Source of the DNA: Alphaproteobacteria bacterium | GTDB lineage: Bacteria > Pseudomonadota > Alphaproteobacteria > Puniceispirillales > Puniceispirillaceae | Length of the DNA stretch: 9,179 nt | NCBI GenBank assembly: GCA_011526395.1 | Contig: WTHW01000117.1 | Span: 1 to 9,179 of the forward strand | Direction: 5' to 3' | Part shown: one piece after another, positions 1 through 7,676 of the stretch | Position numbering within the stretch: position 1 is the first letter of the stretch | Layout of the letters: the number at the start of each line of letters is the position of its first letter | Translations under genes and position numbers: made by a program | The notes under the pieces: generated by a model | Seen by the model: only the letters and a program-made list of their open reading frames with translations | Database searches by the model: none | What the model was told of the DNA's origin: nothing

Positions 1-242
1 GTATTACCAGCTGTTCCTTCCACAATAATGCCATTTTCCTTCAGCGCCCCTGATGCTTCTGCTGCTTCTATGATGCCTTTGGCAGCTCTATCTTTTACCG
101 AGCCGCCCGGATTGGCAAATTCGGCCTTCCCATAGATCTCACAACCTGTTGCATCAGATACAGCATTTAGCCTTATCAAAGGTGTATTTCCTACGAGCTC
201 AAGGAAATTTTTTGCTGGGTGTTTTAAAGAATTCGAGGACAT
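1..242 (-). CDS. cysK: Cysteine synthase A (O-acetylserine sulfhydrylase), N-terminal part, cut by window edge
   Basis: This is a PLP-dependent enzyme that makes L-cysteine from O-acetylserine and sulfide in the cytoplasm. Translating the minus strand from the ATG at 242-240 gives 81 residues before the window ends. Visible are the VGNTPLIRLN motif (residues 17-26), the lysine motif NPGGSVKDRAA (44-54) with K50 as the expected PLP Schiff-base lysine, and VEGTAGNT (74-81), the start of the substrate/phosphate loop. The NPGGSVKDRA plus EGTAGNT form is the one I know from alphaproteobacterial cysteine synthases of about 340 residues, so about three quarters of the gene lies outside. The Shine-Dalgarno sequence is weak (AGAAAG upstream of the ATG). 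The gene is divergent from the phosphatase gene at 383 and has its own promoter at 275-302. Cystathionine beta-synthase-like relatives share the fold, but the motifs favour CysK. Confidence 0.9.
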   Translation of the reverse strand, partial: MSSNSLKHPAKNFLELVGNTPLIRLNAVSDATGCEIYGKAEFANPGGSVKDRAAKGIIEAAEASGALKENGIIVEGTAGN

Positions 243-274
243 CAAGATGCTTTCTGTTAATTGCGTTATACAAT

Positions 275-302
275 GTTATAAAGTTAAGCTTTTTTATGTC
301 AA
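275..302 (-). promoter_or_regulatory. Sigma-70-type promoter for cysK
   Basis: On the minus strand, TTGACA (297-302) is followed by a 16-bp spacer and TATAAC (275-280), five of six matches to the -10 consensus. Transcription would begin near 268, about 26 nt before the cysK ATG. The spacer is AT-rich. This is the best promoter in the left half of the window. Confidence 0.7.
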
Positions 303-325
303 ATACACTCATCAGATGTTTGACA
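297..325. repeat. 7-bp inverted repeat joining two divergent -35 boxes
   Basis: TGTCAAA (297-303) and TTTGACA (319-325) are perfect inverted copies separated by 15 bp. Each arm contains a consensus TTGACA box facing outward, toward cysK on the left and the phosphatase gene on the right. The symmetry may simply reflect two -35 elements, or the site may bind a dimeric regulator that controls both genes. Confidence 0.5.
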
Positions 326-350
326 TACAAGCTCAATATATGGCTATGTG
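320..350 (+). promoter_or_regulatory. Possible promoter for the phosphatase/acyl-CoA ligase pair
   Basis: A perfect TTGACA lies at 320-325, but the downstream -10 is poor: the best candidate is TATGTG at 345-350 with a long 19-bp spacer. The location, 33 to 63 bp upstream of the ATG at 383, suits a promoter. The poor -10 makes it weak or activator-dependent. Confidence 0.3.
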
Positions 351-382
351 TTACACCAAGAATTTACTGGGGACAGGTCAAA

Positions 383-850
383 ATGCGTACGATTTATCTT
401 GTTCGCCATGCTAAAGCAGAACCGATTGCTGACACTGATAAACAAAGAGCCTTATCAGATATAGGCATTTCTGACGCTCAAAAGCTCGGGATTCTATTTT
501 CAAAGGAACTGGAAGCTCCTGATTGCATTCTTTGCTCAGACGCGGATAGAACGCGTCAAACATTGGACTTGATGAAACAACACGGCCTATCAGCATCTGA
601 AGTCATTTATGACGAGCAACTTTATCATGCTTCTGCAGATTATCTTCATGAGCTTATAAAGTCATCTGAGGGTAAGAGCATAATGATCATTGGTCATAAT
701 CCAAGTTTAGCTATATTATTAAACAAGTTCGTTCCTGCAGAAGACGTTGCGCCTGATATGATGCATTTTCCAACAGGCACATTAGCAGCTTTGGGCGTGG
801 ACAACGAACAAATAGATTTGCAGAAGTTTGTTAAGGGTGCGGACTTATAA
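383..850 (+). CDS. sixA: SixA-type histidine phosphatase family protein
   Basis: This is a 155-residue member of the histidine phosphatase (phosphoglycerate mutase-like) superfamily. In the family's namesake, SixA removes phosphate from phosphohistidine in a signalling or phosphotransfer protein. The RHA(K/x)AE motif places R8 and the catalytic H9 at the N terminus. The block CSDADRTRQT (51-60) supplies the second arginine, and IIGHNPS (102-108) supplies the second core histidine, H105. Length and motif spacing fit the short SixA class with no added domain. The frame stays open upstream to 149, but I chose the ATG at 383 because the conserved RH motif must lie within about ten residues of the start and GGGGA (369-373) sits 9 nt upstream. 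The 34-bp gap to the acyl-CoA ligase suggests one transcript. The physiological substrate cannot be read from the sequence. Confidence 0.85.
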   Translation: MRTIYLVRHAKAEPIADTDKQRALSDIGISDAQKLGILFSKELEAPDCILCSDADRTRQTLDLMKQHGLSASEVIYDEQLYHASADYLHELIKSSEGKSIMIIGHNPSLAILLNKFVPAEDVAPDMMHFPTGTLAALGVDNEQIDLQKFVKGADL

Positions 851-884
851 TTTTTTGACCGGCATTTTATGATAGAGGGAGAAT

Positions 885-2657
885 ATGATGGGTTTGAATG
901 CTGAAAAGTGGGATGAGGCAAATTTGCCACAAGCTTTTTTCACAAGTGTTGCATTGCATAGCACAAAACCATTTCTTTTTGATAAAATTGATGGCCAATG
1001 GCTAGGTAAAAGCTGGGATGAAATAGCAGATAAGGTAAGAAGATGCGCTAGTCTCCTGTTAGATAAAGATATCAAAGCTGGTGACCGTGTTGTTATTTGC
1101 TCTGAAAATCGTTCAGAATGGGCGATTTGTGACCTTGCCATCATGTCTATTGGGGCAATTGTTGTTCCGGCTTATACGACAAACACAGAAGATGACCACC
1201 GCTATATTCTAGAACATTCAGGAGCGCGTTTCGTATTCGCGTCAGGCGGCATGGTTGCTTCACGTTTACTTCTTGCTGCCTCAAAAAATAGTGACATCAA
1301 AGAAATTGTTACATTTAACAATGATGAAAATATTGTTGGCGATAAATCAACAAAGGTCAGCTTTTTTGGTGACTTAATGGAAGAATATCAGCCATGCAAG
1401 GATATTGCCTCTCGTATTAGTGCGCAAAAAGCAGATGATACATGCTGTTTCATTTATACATCTGGAACAGGCGGCAGACCAAAGGCGGTCATGTTAACGC
1501 ATAAGTCTATTCAATCAAATATTGACGCTGCCGCCGAGTTGCTTGATGAAGGTCAGGCAAAGGAAAATGCAAGATTTTTATCATTACTGCCATTATCTCA
1601 TTCTTATGAGCATACAGCAGGTATGCATCTTCCATTCCAAATGGGAAGCGAAGTTTGGTATTGTGAAAGTCCAGATCAGATTGCCCTCAATCTGACTGAA
1701 GTGCAGCCATCTTTGATGACAGCCGTTCCACGCTTATATGAAGTACTGCACGATCGCATCACACGCGGCGTCAGAGCCAAAGGTGGATTGAGTGAGAAGC
1801 TTTTCTTCAAAGCAACGGAGATTGGCGCAAAGAGAGCTAAAGGCGAAAAGCTATCCTTTATGGAGGCAATCCAAGATAAAGTGCTAGATAAGCTTGTCCG
1901 TAACAAGGTGCGCGCAAGACTTGGCGGTCGTTTAAAATTTTTCGTATCAGGCGGCGCTGCTCTTAATCCAGACATCGGATTCTTCTTCCTAGGGCTCGGC
2001 ATCAACATCCTACAGGGTTATGGGCAGACTGAGGCAAGTCCGCTGATTTCTGCAAACCGGCCTGGTAGAATTCGCATTGATACAGTTGGGCCAGCTGTTG
2101 GTGGTGTCGAGGTCAAGATTGCTGAAGATGGTGAGCTATTAGCAAGGGGCGCTTGCGTCATGAAAGGGTACTGGAATGACGATGTTGCTACCGCTAACAC
2201 AGTACGTGATGGGTGGCTATATACGGGTGATATAGCTGAGATCTCAGATGATGGTTATATTTCAATCACTGGCCGCAAAAAGGACATCATTGTGAATTCT
2301 GGCGGTGATAACATTGCACCTAGCCGTGTTGAAGCCATGCTATCTATTGAGCCAGAGATTGAGCAAACAATGGTAGATGGCGATAAAAGGCCATGGCTAG
2401 TAGCCGTTATCGTGCCATCAGATGATTTGGTAAAGCAATTTGGCGCTAATAGTAAGGCGTTAAAAGATGCTGTTCAGTCAGCTGTCGATAGAGCCAATAG
2501 CCGTTTGTCTCAAATCGAAAAGGTCCGCCGTTTTGTTTTGGCAGATGAGCCTTTTGGTACTGAAAATGGTCAAATGACACCGACCTTGAAGGCCAAAAGA
2601 CATATCATACGGGCGGTGTATGAAGATAAAATAAACGCACTTTACCCTAAAAAATAA
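885..2657 (+). CDS. Long-chain fatty acid-CoA ligase (AMP-forming, FAA1/FadD15-like)
   Basis: A 590-residue ANL-superfamily enzyme, expected to activate long-chain fatty acids to acyl-CoA through an acyl-adenylate using ATP and CoA. The ATP-binding P-loop motif YTSGTGGRPK is at 191-200 and the adenine-site motif GYGQTEASP at 378-386. The GWLYTGDIA block (443-451) carries the ribose-binding aspartate. The hinge motif GRKKDIIVNSGG (463-474) is intact, and the C-terminal TPTLKAKR (565-572) contains the predicted adenylation lysine K569. Full length (about 600) is usual for the FAA1-type bacterial enzymes. No signal peptide or membrane segment is evident. Two tandem ATGs (885, 888) follow GAGGGAG (875-881); either may be used. 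It is probably co-transcribed with the phosphatase upstream and ends at the terminator at 2666. Acyl chain specificity cannot be judged. Confidence 0.93.
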   Translation: MMGLNAEKWDEANLPQAFFTSVALHSTKPFLFDKIDGQWLGKSWDEIADKVRRCASLLLDKDIKAGDRVVICSENRSEWAICDLAIMSIGAIVVPAYTTNTEDDHRYILEHSGARFVFASGGMVASRLLLAASKNSDIKEIVTFNNDENIVGDKSTKVSFFGDLMEEYQPCKDIASRISAQKADDTCCFIYTSGTGGRPKAVMLTHKSIQSNIDAAAELLDEGQAKENARFLSLLPLSHSYEHTAGMHLPFQMGSEVWYCESPDQIALNLTEVQPSLMTAVPRLYEVLHDRITRGVRAKGGLSEKLFFKATEIGAKRAKGEKLSFMEAIQDKVLDKLVRNKVRARLGGRLKFFVSGGAALNPDIGFFFLGLGINILQGYGQTEASPLISANRPGRIRIDTVGPAVGGVEVKIAEDGELLARGACVMKGYWNDDVATANTVRDGWLYTGDIAEISDDGYISITGRKKDIIVNSGGDNIAPSRVEAMLSIEPEIEQTMVDGDKRPWLVAVIVPSDDLVKQFGANSKALKDAVQSAVDRANSRLSQIEKVRRFVLADEPFGTENGQMTPTLKAKRHIIRAVYEDKINALYPKK

Positions 2658-2665
2658 AAATGAAT

Positions 2666-2693
2666 AAAAAAGGCACCTAAGGTGCCTTTTTTT
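2666..2693 (+). terminator. Rho-independent terminator of the acyl-CoA ligase transcript
   Basis: GGCACC (2672-2677), loop TAA, and GGTGCC (2681-2686) form a perfect GC-rich stem followed by seven T (2687-2693). A run of six A before the stem can extend the pairing to 12 bp and would let it act on the other strand too. It lies 8 bp after the stop codon. Confidence 0.92.
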
Positions 2694-2780
2694 CATCTTC
2701 TCGCCGTTCTCGTCGTACAAATTTATGTCACAATCAAACTTTAAGTAACTGTTCTACTTTTTTGCGGGGACATGTCAGCA

Positions 2781-4334
2781 ATGCTTAAGCTCTTAAAAGC
2801 TCTCACAATATCTTCTCTAGTTGCTATATCACTGATACAGCCATCCTTTGCACAGCGTGGAGGCGGCACACCAGTTTCAACTGCTTTTGTTGAGGAGATG
2901 GTGATATCAGATACGACCAAGATACCGGGAGCGGTAATTGCGCCGCCAGCGGTTGTTATACCAGCATTGCGCGCGGATATAGTGAAAATTGAAGACCTCA
3001 AAGTAGGTGATTTCATCCGCAAAGGAAGCACAATCGCATCTCAGAATGTTGATGATCTTCAAATTCAACTAGAATTATTGGCATTGCAAATTGCAGATAC
3101 TAAGGCTCAAATCACACAGACTGTGCAAAATTTATCATTTGAGACCGAAGTATTGGCTGTCGCAGAACAGCAGTTGCAATTAGCGATGCAACGATCTGAT
3201 AGAGCGCAAATGCTCGCGCAGAAAAAAGCGATTTCTGCAGAGGCCGCAGAAACAGCTTTGTCATCATTGCTGAATAACAAACAGCAAGTCATTTCAAGAA
3301 AGCAAAGCATTGAACGCCTAAAGGCAAATCAAGATAATTTGAAACGCAGTTTAGACCGTCTTAATATTCAGAAATCACAACTTGAAAATGACATCGCTGA
3401 TGGCACCTATACGGCTCCTGTAAATGGCCTTATCATCGCCCTGCCATCATATCGTTCTGGCTTTGCAAGGCAGGGAGAAGTGATTGCCAGCATTCAGGGT
3501 TTCAGAGGATTTGAAGTTCAGGTCGAAGTACCATCAGCTTATATTGGCTATCTTCAAAAATCCCCGAAAGTGGCGGGAATTGATGGGCAGGGTAATTCAC
3601 TTGAACTCTCATTTAGAACATCTTTGCCGCAAGAAGATATTCGCACCTCTACGCGTCCTGCACGCTTCACAATCGAGTCTGAGTTACCACGCGCCACATC
3701 TGCTAATGGCGCCCGCATAGATGTTCAAATACCTATAAGAGAGGCACTACCGTCGCTAGTCGTTCCTCAAGATGCCATTTTACCTGTGCCAGGTGGACAT
3801 GTGGTATTTGTGTTCAATGAAGGCAAAGCGCAACGGCAAATTGTACGGTTAGGTGGCACCTTCGAAGATAAGGTCATCATCCAAACTGGCTTAGCAGTAG
3901 GAGAGCGTGTCATTATCAAAGGTAATGAGGGGCTTACCGATGGCATGGCTGTAAAAGAAGGCAAGCCACCAACACGTAAAAAACCAAATATGGATGAAGA
4001 CGTAACTAATGTTGCGCAGGCAGAGGAAGAGTTGCAAACCGAGCTGGCAGACGATGCTGTTAAATGGCTCTTGGAATGGAAAACACGCCGTGGTGACTCA
4101 TCTGGCGAACTGACCCTGTCTAGCAAGGCAAACCTATTTGATGGTGAGCCAATTCGCGTTCAAAAAACAGATAACAAAATAGCATTTGATGCTGAACTTG
4201 TTCTGCCATTTGGTATTCTAACACTCAGCTTTGATGGGACCATAGCTGATGACACGATGTCTGGTATGATAACAATGTCTGGACTGCCTAACGGCAATAC
4301 ACCTACATTCCCATTCTCTGGAAAGGTGATGTAA
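2781..4334 (+). CDS. RND efflux periplasmic adaptor (membrane fusion protein) with extra C-terminal domain
   Basis: This 517-residue HlyD/AcrA-type adaptor would bridge the RND pump encoded next and an outer-membrane channel. Residues 1-24 form a signal peptide with likely cleavage after PSFA. There is no lipobox cysteine, so it is probably soluble or peripheral in the periplasm. The first half of the lipoyl/barrel-sandwich domain (about 55-90) is followed by a long Gln/Leu-rich coiled-coil hairpin (about 90-205), then the second lipoyl half at TAPVNGLI (211-218). A beta-barrel (about 243-325) and a membrane-proximal domain (about 326-393) complete the normal adaptor. An acidic linker follows, then about 90 residues (427-517) of beta-rich sequence not found in standard adaptors. 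I prefer the ATG at 2781 because GGGGA (2766-2770) is 10 nt upstream; the ATG at 2772 is only 1 nt from it. The start of the next gene abuts its stop codon. Confidence 0.9.
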   Translation: MLKLLKALTISSLVAISLIQPSFAQRGGGTPVSTAFVEEMVISDTTKIPGAVIAPPAVVIPALRADIVKIEDLKVGDFIRKGSTIASQNVDDLQIQLELLALQIADTKAQITQTVQNLSFETEVLAVAEQQLQLAMQRSDRAQMLAQKKAISAEAAETALSSLLNNKQQVISRKQSIERLKANQDNLKRSLDRLNIQKSQLENDIADGTYTAPVNGLIIALPSYRSGFARQGEVIASIQGFRGFEVQVEVPSAYIGYLQKSPKVAGIDGQGNSLELSFRTSLPQEDIRTSTRPARFTIESELPRATSANGARIDVQIPIREALPSLVVPQDAILPVPGGHVVFVFNEGKAQRQIVRLGGTFEDKVIIQTGLAVGERVIIKGNEGLTDGMAVKEGKPPTRKKPNMDEDVTNVAQAEEELQTELADDAVKWLLEWKTRRGDSSGELTLSSKANLFDGEPIRVQKTDNKIAFDAELVLPFGILTLSFDGTIADDTMSGMITMSGLPNGNTPTFPFSGKVM

Positions 4335-7300
4335 ATGATTGCTCTTATTCGTTCTGCCATTGAAAGACCAGTTGCGGTTTTAGCATTTATTGTCGCTATA
4401 ATCATGTTTGGCTATCTTGCTCTGACAACGATACCCATACAAATGTCTCCGGATATTGAAAAACCAATCTATCAGGTTCGCGTCTCATGGCCGGGCGCAG
4501 CGCCGGTAGACGTCGACAGAGAAATTGTCAGTCGACTTGAACAAGAACTTGGCAATTTGTCTGAAATTGAAGAGATTTCGTCATCCTCATCAACAGGATC
4601 TGCAAGGGTAACACTGACATACACCCTTGGCACTGATATGGATAAGGCGCTGACAGTGCTGCTATCTAAACTGGCAGGCATAACCGGCTTGCCTAATGAT
4701 TCACGCGCGCCGCAGGTCAGAACGTCCAATTCAGATGATTCACCAATTGCAAGGCTCGCACTAGTATCTGCCTCAGGTGATGATAAAGCTGTCAATGTTG
4801 AGGGGTTAGGCAATTTTGTGCGCTCTCAAGTCGTCGATCCCCTAAGCCGTATCAATGGCGTCGCAGAGATTACCTTTAACGGTGGCGGCTCAAAACAAAT
4901 GCGCGTGATCGTTGATGAAGACCGGATGGCGGCATATCAACTGACCGCTCAGGATGTGCTAAATGCGCTAAGGAACGCAACAACACTAAGAACCGTTGGT
5001 CGAATAAACGAAGGAAAGCGGACATATGTAGTGCGCGCAGAGGCGATTAATTACACGCCTGAAACAGCTATGAACATTGTTGTTCGCTCATCAACAGCGC
5101 AAAATGGATTATTTGTCCCCGTTTTGCTATCTGACATTGCGACGATTGAATTTGATATAGAGCGCCGCGCAAGCTATCGACGATTAAACGGACAAGATGC
5201 CATTATTATAAATGCGCTAAGAGAGCAGGGCACAAACGTTGTTCAGACGATGAATGTCATGCGTGAAAAAGTGGATGCTTTAAATCAAACCGTCCTAGCG
5301 CAAAATGATTTGAAATTGAACATCGTGTATGACGAGACAGGTTATATCTCATCTGCTATCGACCTTGTTCAGCAAAATATCTGGGTTGGCGGCATTTTGG
5401 CTTTGACCATATTGCTATTATTTTTACGCTCAATTTTGCCAACCATTGCTATATTTATTGCTATTCCCGTTTCCGTAATTGGCACTTTTGTTGCAATCGC
5501 GGGGCTTGGGCTTTCAATCAATGTTATATCACTAGCAGGTCTTGCATTTGCTGTGGGTATGGTTGTGGACGCATCGATTGTATCTATGGAAAATATCTTC
5601 CGCTTAAGACAATCTGGGCTTGCTTCTACCGAGGCAGCGTATCACGGCGCACGTCAAGTGTGGGCGCCAATTTTAGGCTCAGCCTTAACGACAGTCATTG
5701 TATTTATACCTGTGATTTTACTAGATCTGCCAGTAGGTCAATTATTCCGTGATATTGGTATTGCTATTTCGGTATCTGTATTAATTTCAGTTTTCGTCTC
5801 TGTAACAGTTATTCCAGCTCTATCAGCTTATCTTTTAAAAGGGGAAGCGAGTAGGTTCTCAAATCCTATATCATTACCCGGCATTGACTGGGTGGCAAAG
5901 TTGTTTGCCAGTGGCATCGTCAAATATGCAAAGACCGCCGTAAGGGCAAAAACAACAGGCCTAGTGATGGTTGCTCTATTATTGGCAATATCGGTTGGAA
6001 CTGCAGTGCGCTTTATGCCAAAGCTTGATTATCTGCCCGATGGAAATGCAAATTTCTTACTGGCAAGAATTTTGGTTCCGCCGGGATACTCTATTGAGGA
6101 ATCAGCTCGTATTGCAGAAAAAATGGAACAGGCAGCAAAGCCACTTTGGGAGCAAGAAGAGCTAGGTGGTAAAAACCCTAAAATTGATAAGTTCTTCTTT
6201 GTTGCTTTTAACGGTGGTGGTTTTGCCGGTGCCACAGCGGCAGATCCAGATAGAGTGACCCAATTACGCCCTGTGCTTATGCGCCCAGTTTTCTCAGAGC
6301 CTGGCGCGCGCGCATTTGTATTCCAAGCATCATTATTCGGCCGTTCTGTCGGCGGTTCACGCTCTATTGCTCTTGATCTTACTGGACCATCAATTCAGAA
6401 TCTATTGCCAGTGGCACAATCCTTGTCTGAATTACTTGATGAGTCTTTCCCACAAGATGATGGCAATCAACTTCGCATTATACCATCTCTAGATTCTGGT
6501 ACGCCTCAGATTCAGATATCTCCTAAATCTGATATGTTGGCACGTATCGGCATGACAGCATCTGAATTTGCAACAGCTATTGACATTTTCAATGATGGCA
6601 TCGCTGTCACAGAAGTGCCAATCGCAGGCGATTTGATAGATTTGGTGATGGAAGGACGTCAAGCTGGTGAGCTAAGTCTCGCTGATTTGAATGCATTACC
6701 GATTGTAACGCGCTCTGGTGCTGTTATGCGCGCAGATCAGCTAGCGGATATCCAGATAGTCAGTGCAGAGCAATCAATACGCCGTCTTGGTGGTAAGCAG
6801 GCTCTTACTGTACGATTACGCCCGGAAGAATCTATTGCACTGGAAGATGCCATTGCAAAAATTGAATCTGAAATCTTACCAAAATTGACAGATACAGCAC
6901 GTGATAAAAATGTGAGCATAAATGTAAGCGGTGCAGCGAGTGCATTAGCTGAAACATGGACAGCTATGCAGGCAAATGTTGCCATAGCTATCGGCGTAAT
7001 TCTGTTATTACTTGTAGTCCTGTTGCGCTCTTTTACGCTTCCTTTGGTTATCATAGCAGCAGTGCCAGTAGCGGCAGCTGGCGGCATTATTGGGCTATTT
7101 ATAATTAACCAATTTATAAGGCAGCCTCTTGATATGCTCACAATGCTAGGCTTCGTGATTTTGACTGGTATTGTTGTCAATAACGCGATTTTGCTTGTTG
7201 AGCAGACAGTTCTTCAGATCAAAGAAGACGGCATGGCTGTTGAAGATGCTATCGTAGAAGCAACAAGAAACCGTATTCGCCCCATTTTTATGTCTACGTT

Positions 7301-7508
7301 AACATCTCTATTTGGTCTCGTGCCGCTAGTTTTGTTCCCCGGTGCCGGCTCCGAGCTTTATAGAGGCATAGGCACAGTTGTTTTTGGGGGATTAGCATTA
7401 TCAACAATTGCGACATTATTCATTGTGCCACCAATGTTATCGGTATTTAGGGGGTCTGTTGAAAAGGCAGCAAGTCAGCAAAAGGTTGATGTGTCGGTGA
7501 AACTATAA
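4335..7508 (+). CDS. Efflux RND transporter permease subunit (AcrB/SwrC-like)
   Basis: A 1057-residue inner-membrane RND pump, expected to export hydrophobic or amphiphilic compounds by proton antiport. TM1 is at about 11-30, followed by the first porter loop with its WPGAAPVDVD segment. TM2-6 span about 345-500, TM7 about 541-561, a second large loop follows, and TM8-12 span about 880-1045. The TM4 motif GMVVDASIVSMEN contains D412, equivalent to AcrB D407, but A413 replaces D408. In TM10, GIVVNNAILLVEQ has N949 where AcrB has K940. This reduced charge set is familiar from SwrC-like and heavy-metal RND pumps, so the protein need not be inactive. Translation starts directly after the adaptor's TAA, with AGGTG (4324-4328) 6 nt upstream, giving tight coupling. 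No outer-membrane partner is in the window. The substrate is unknown. Confidence 0.93.
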   Translation: MIALIRSAIERPVAVLAFIVAIIMFGYLALTTIPIQMSPDIEKPIYQVRVSWPGAAPVDVDREIVSRLEQELGNLSEIEEISSSSSTGSARVTLTYTLGTDMDKALTVLLSKLAGITGLPNDSRAPQVRTSNSDDSPIARLALVSASGDDKAVNVEGLGNFVRSQVVDPLSRINGVAEITFNGGGSKQMRVIVDEDRMAAYQLTAQDVLNALRNATTLRTVGRINEGKRTYVVRAEAINYTPETAMNIVVRSSTAQNGLFVPVLLSDIATIEFDIERRASYRRLNGQDAIIINALREQGTNVVQTMNVMREKVDALNQTVLAQNDLKLNIVYDETGYISSAIDLVQQNIWVGGILALTILLLFLRSILPTIAIFIAIPVSVIGTFVAIAGLGLSINVISLAGLAFAVGMVVDASIVSMENIFRLRQSGLASTEAAYHGARQVWAPILGSALTTVIVFIPVILLDLPVGQLFRDIGIAISVSVLISVFVSVTVIPALSAYLLKGEASRFSNPISLPGIDWVAKLFASGIVKYAKTAVRAKTTGLVMVALLLAISVGTAVRFMPKLDYLPDGNANFLLARILVPPGYSIEESARIAEKMEQAAKPLWEQEELGGKNPKIDKFFFVAFNGGGFAGATAADPDRVTQLRPVLMRPVFSEPGARAFVFQASLFGRSVGGSRSIALDLTGPSIQNLLPVAQSLSELLDESFPQDDGNQLRIIPSLDSGTPQIQISPKSDMLARIGMTASEFATAIDIFNDGIAVTEVPIAGDLIDLVMEGRQAGELSLADLNALPIVTRSGAVMRADQLADIQIVSAEQSIRRLGGKQALTVRLRPEESIALEDAIAKIESEILPKLTDTARDKNVSINVSGAASALAETWTAMQANVAIAIGVILLLLVVLLRSFTLPLVIIAAVPVAAAGGIIGLFIINQFIRQPLDMLTMLGFVILTGIVVNNAILLVEQTVLQIKEDGMAVEDAIVEATRNRIRPIFMSTLTSLFGLVPLVLFPGAGSELYRGIGTVVFGGLALSTIATLFIVPPMLSVFRGSVEKAASQQKVDVSVKL

Positions 7509-7512
7509 GCTG

Positions 7513-7530
7513 AGGTTTAACTAACCTTTT
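7513..7530 (+). terminator. Weak candidate terminator after the efflux operon
   Basis: AGGTT (7513-7517) and AACCT (7523-7527) can pair around a 5-nt loop, followed by only TTTT. The stem is short and AU-rich, so termination here would be weak. It overlaps the stop of the opposing small gene. Confidence 0.3.
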
Positions 7531-7676
7531 GCATTATCACTGTGAAAACGGAACTTCACGTGATTTAACGCCAATAACCAGAGCAAAAATGCAGTTAGCC
7601 AGAAGATATTTTCTAGGCTGTCTGCGTTTTTGCCGTCACTGGTTTCAATCAAAGTAGCTCCGCAACCCATGCACAT
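7521..7676 (-). CDS. Small CxxC membrane protein, 51 aa, function unknown
   Basis: I do not recognise this protein. The minus strand from the ATG at 7676-7674 encodes 51 residues ending in TAG at 7523-7521. It begins MCMGCG, giving a CxxC pair at C2 and C5 next to the start. A polar, acidic stretch (E11, D14, D19, E22) follows, then one hydrophobic segment at about 23-38 (NIFWLTAFLLWLLALN) and a basic tail with K41, R43, H45 and K50. By the positive-inside rule the tail would be cytoplasmic and the CxxC end periplasmic. Support for a real gene is the strong AGGAG (7686-7690) 9 nt before the ATG, the sensible membrane topology, and the fact that it fills an otherwise empty gap. It converges on the pump gene with 12 bp between stops and is divergent from the exported protein at 7828. 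The CxxC could bind metal or be redox-active; this is inference. Confidence 0.6.
   Translation of the reverse strand: MCMGCGATLIETSDGKNADSLENIFWLTAFLLWLLALNHVKFRFHSDNAKG

Noticed and set aside
149..382. The open frame extending the phosphatase upstream by 78 codons
   Set aside because: The extension has no phosphatase motif, overlaps the cysK coding start and both promoters, and lacks a ribosome binding site. The RH motif fits a start at 383.
845..1144. A 99-codon minus-strand frame inside the acyl-CoA ligase
   Set aside because: It is a shadow of a well-supported gene, with no ribosome site or recognisable motif. The same applies to the other antisense frames across 1676-2200, 2741-4405 and 4472-7180.
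3484..3720. A 78-codon plus-strand frame inside the adaptor gene
   Set aside because: It is out of frame within conserved adaptor coding sequence and has no motif. The same applies to 5971-6165 inside the permease.
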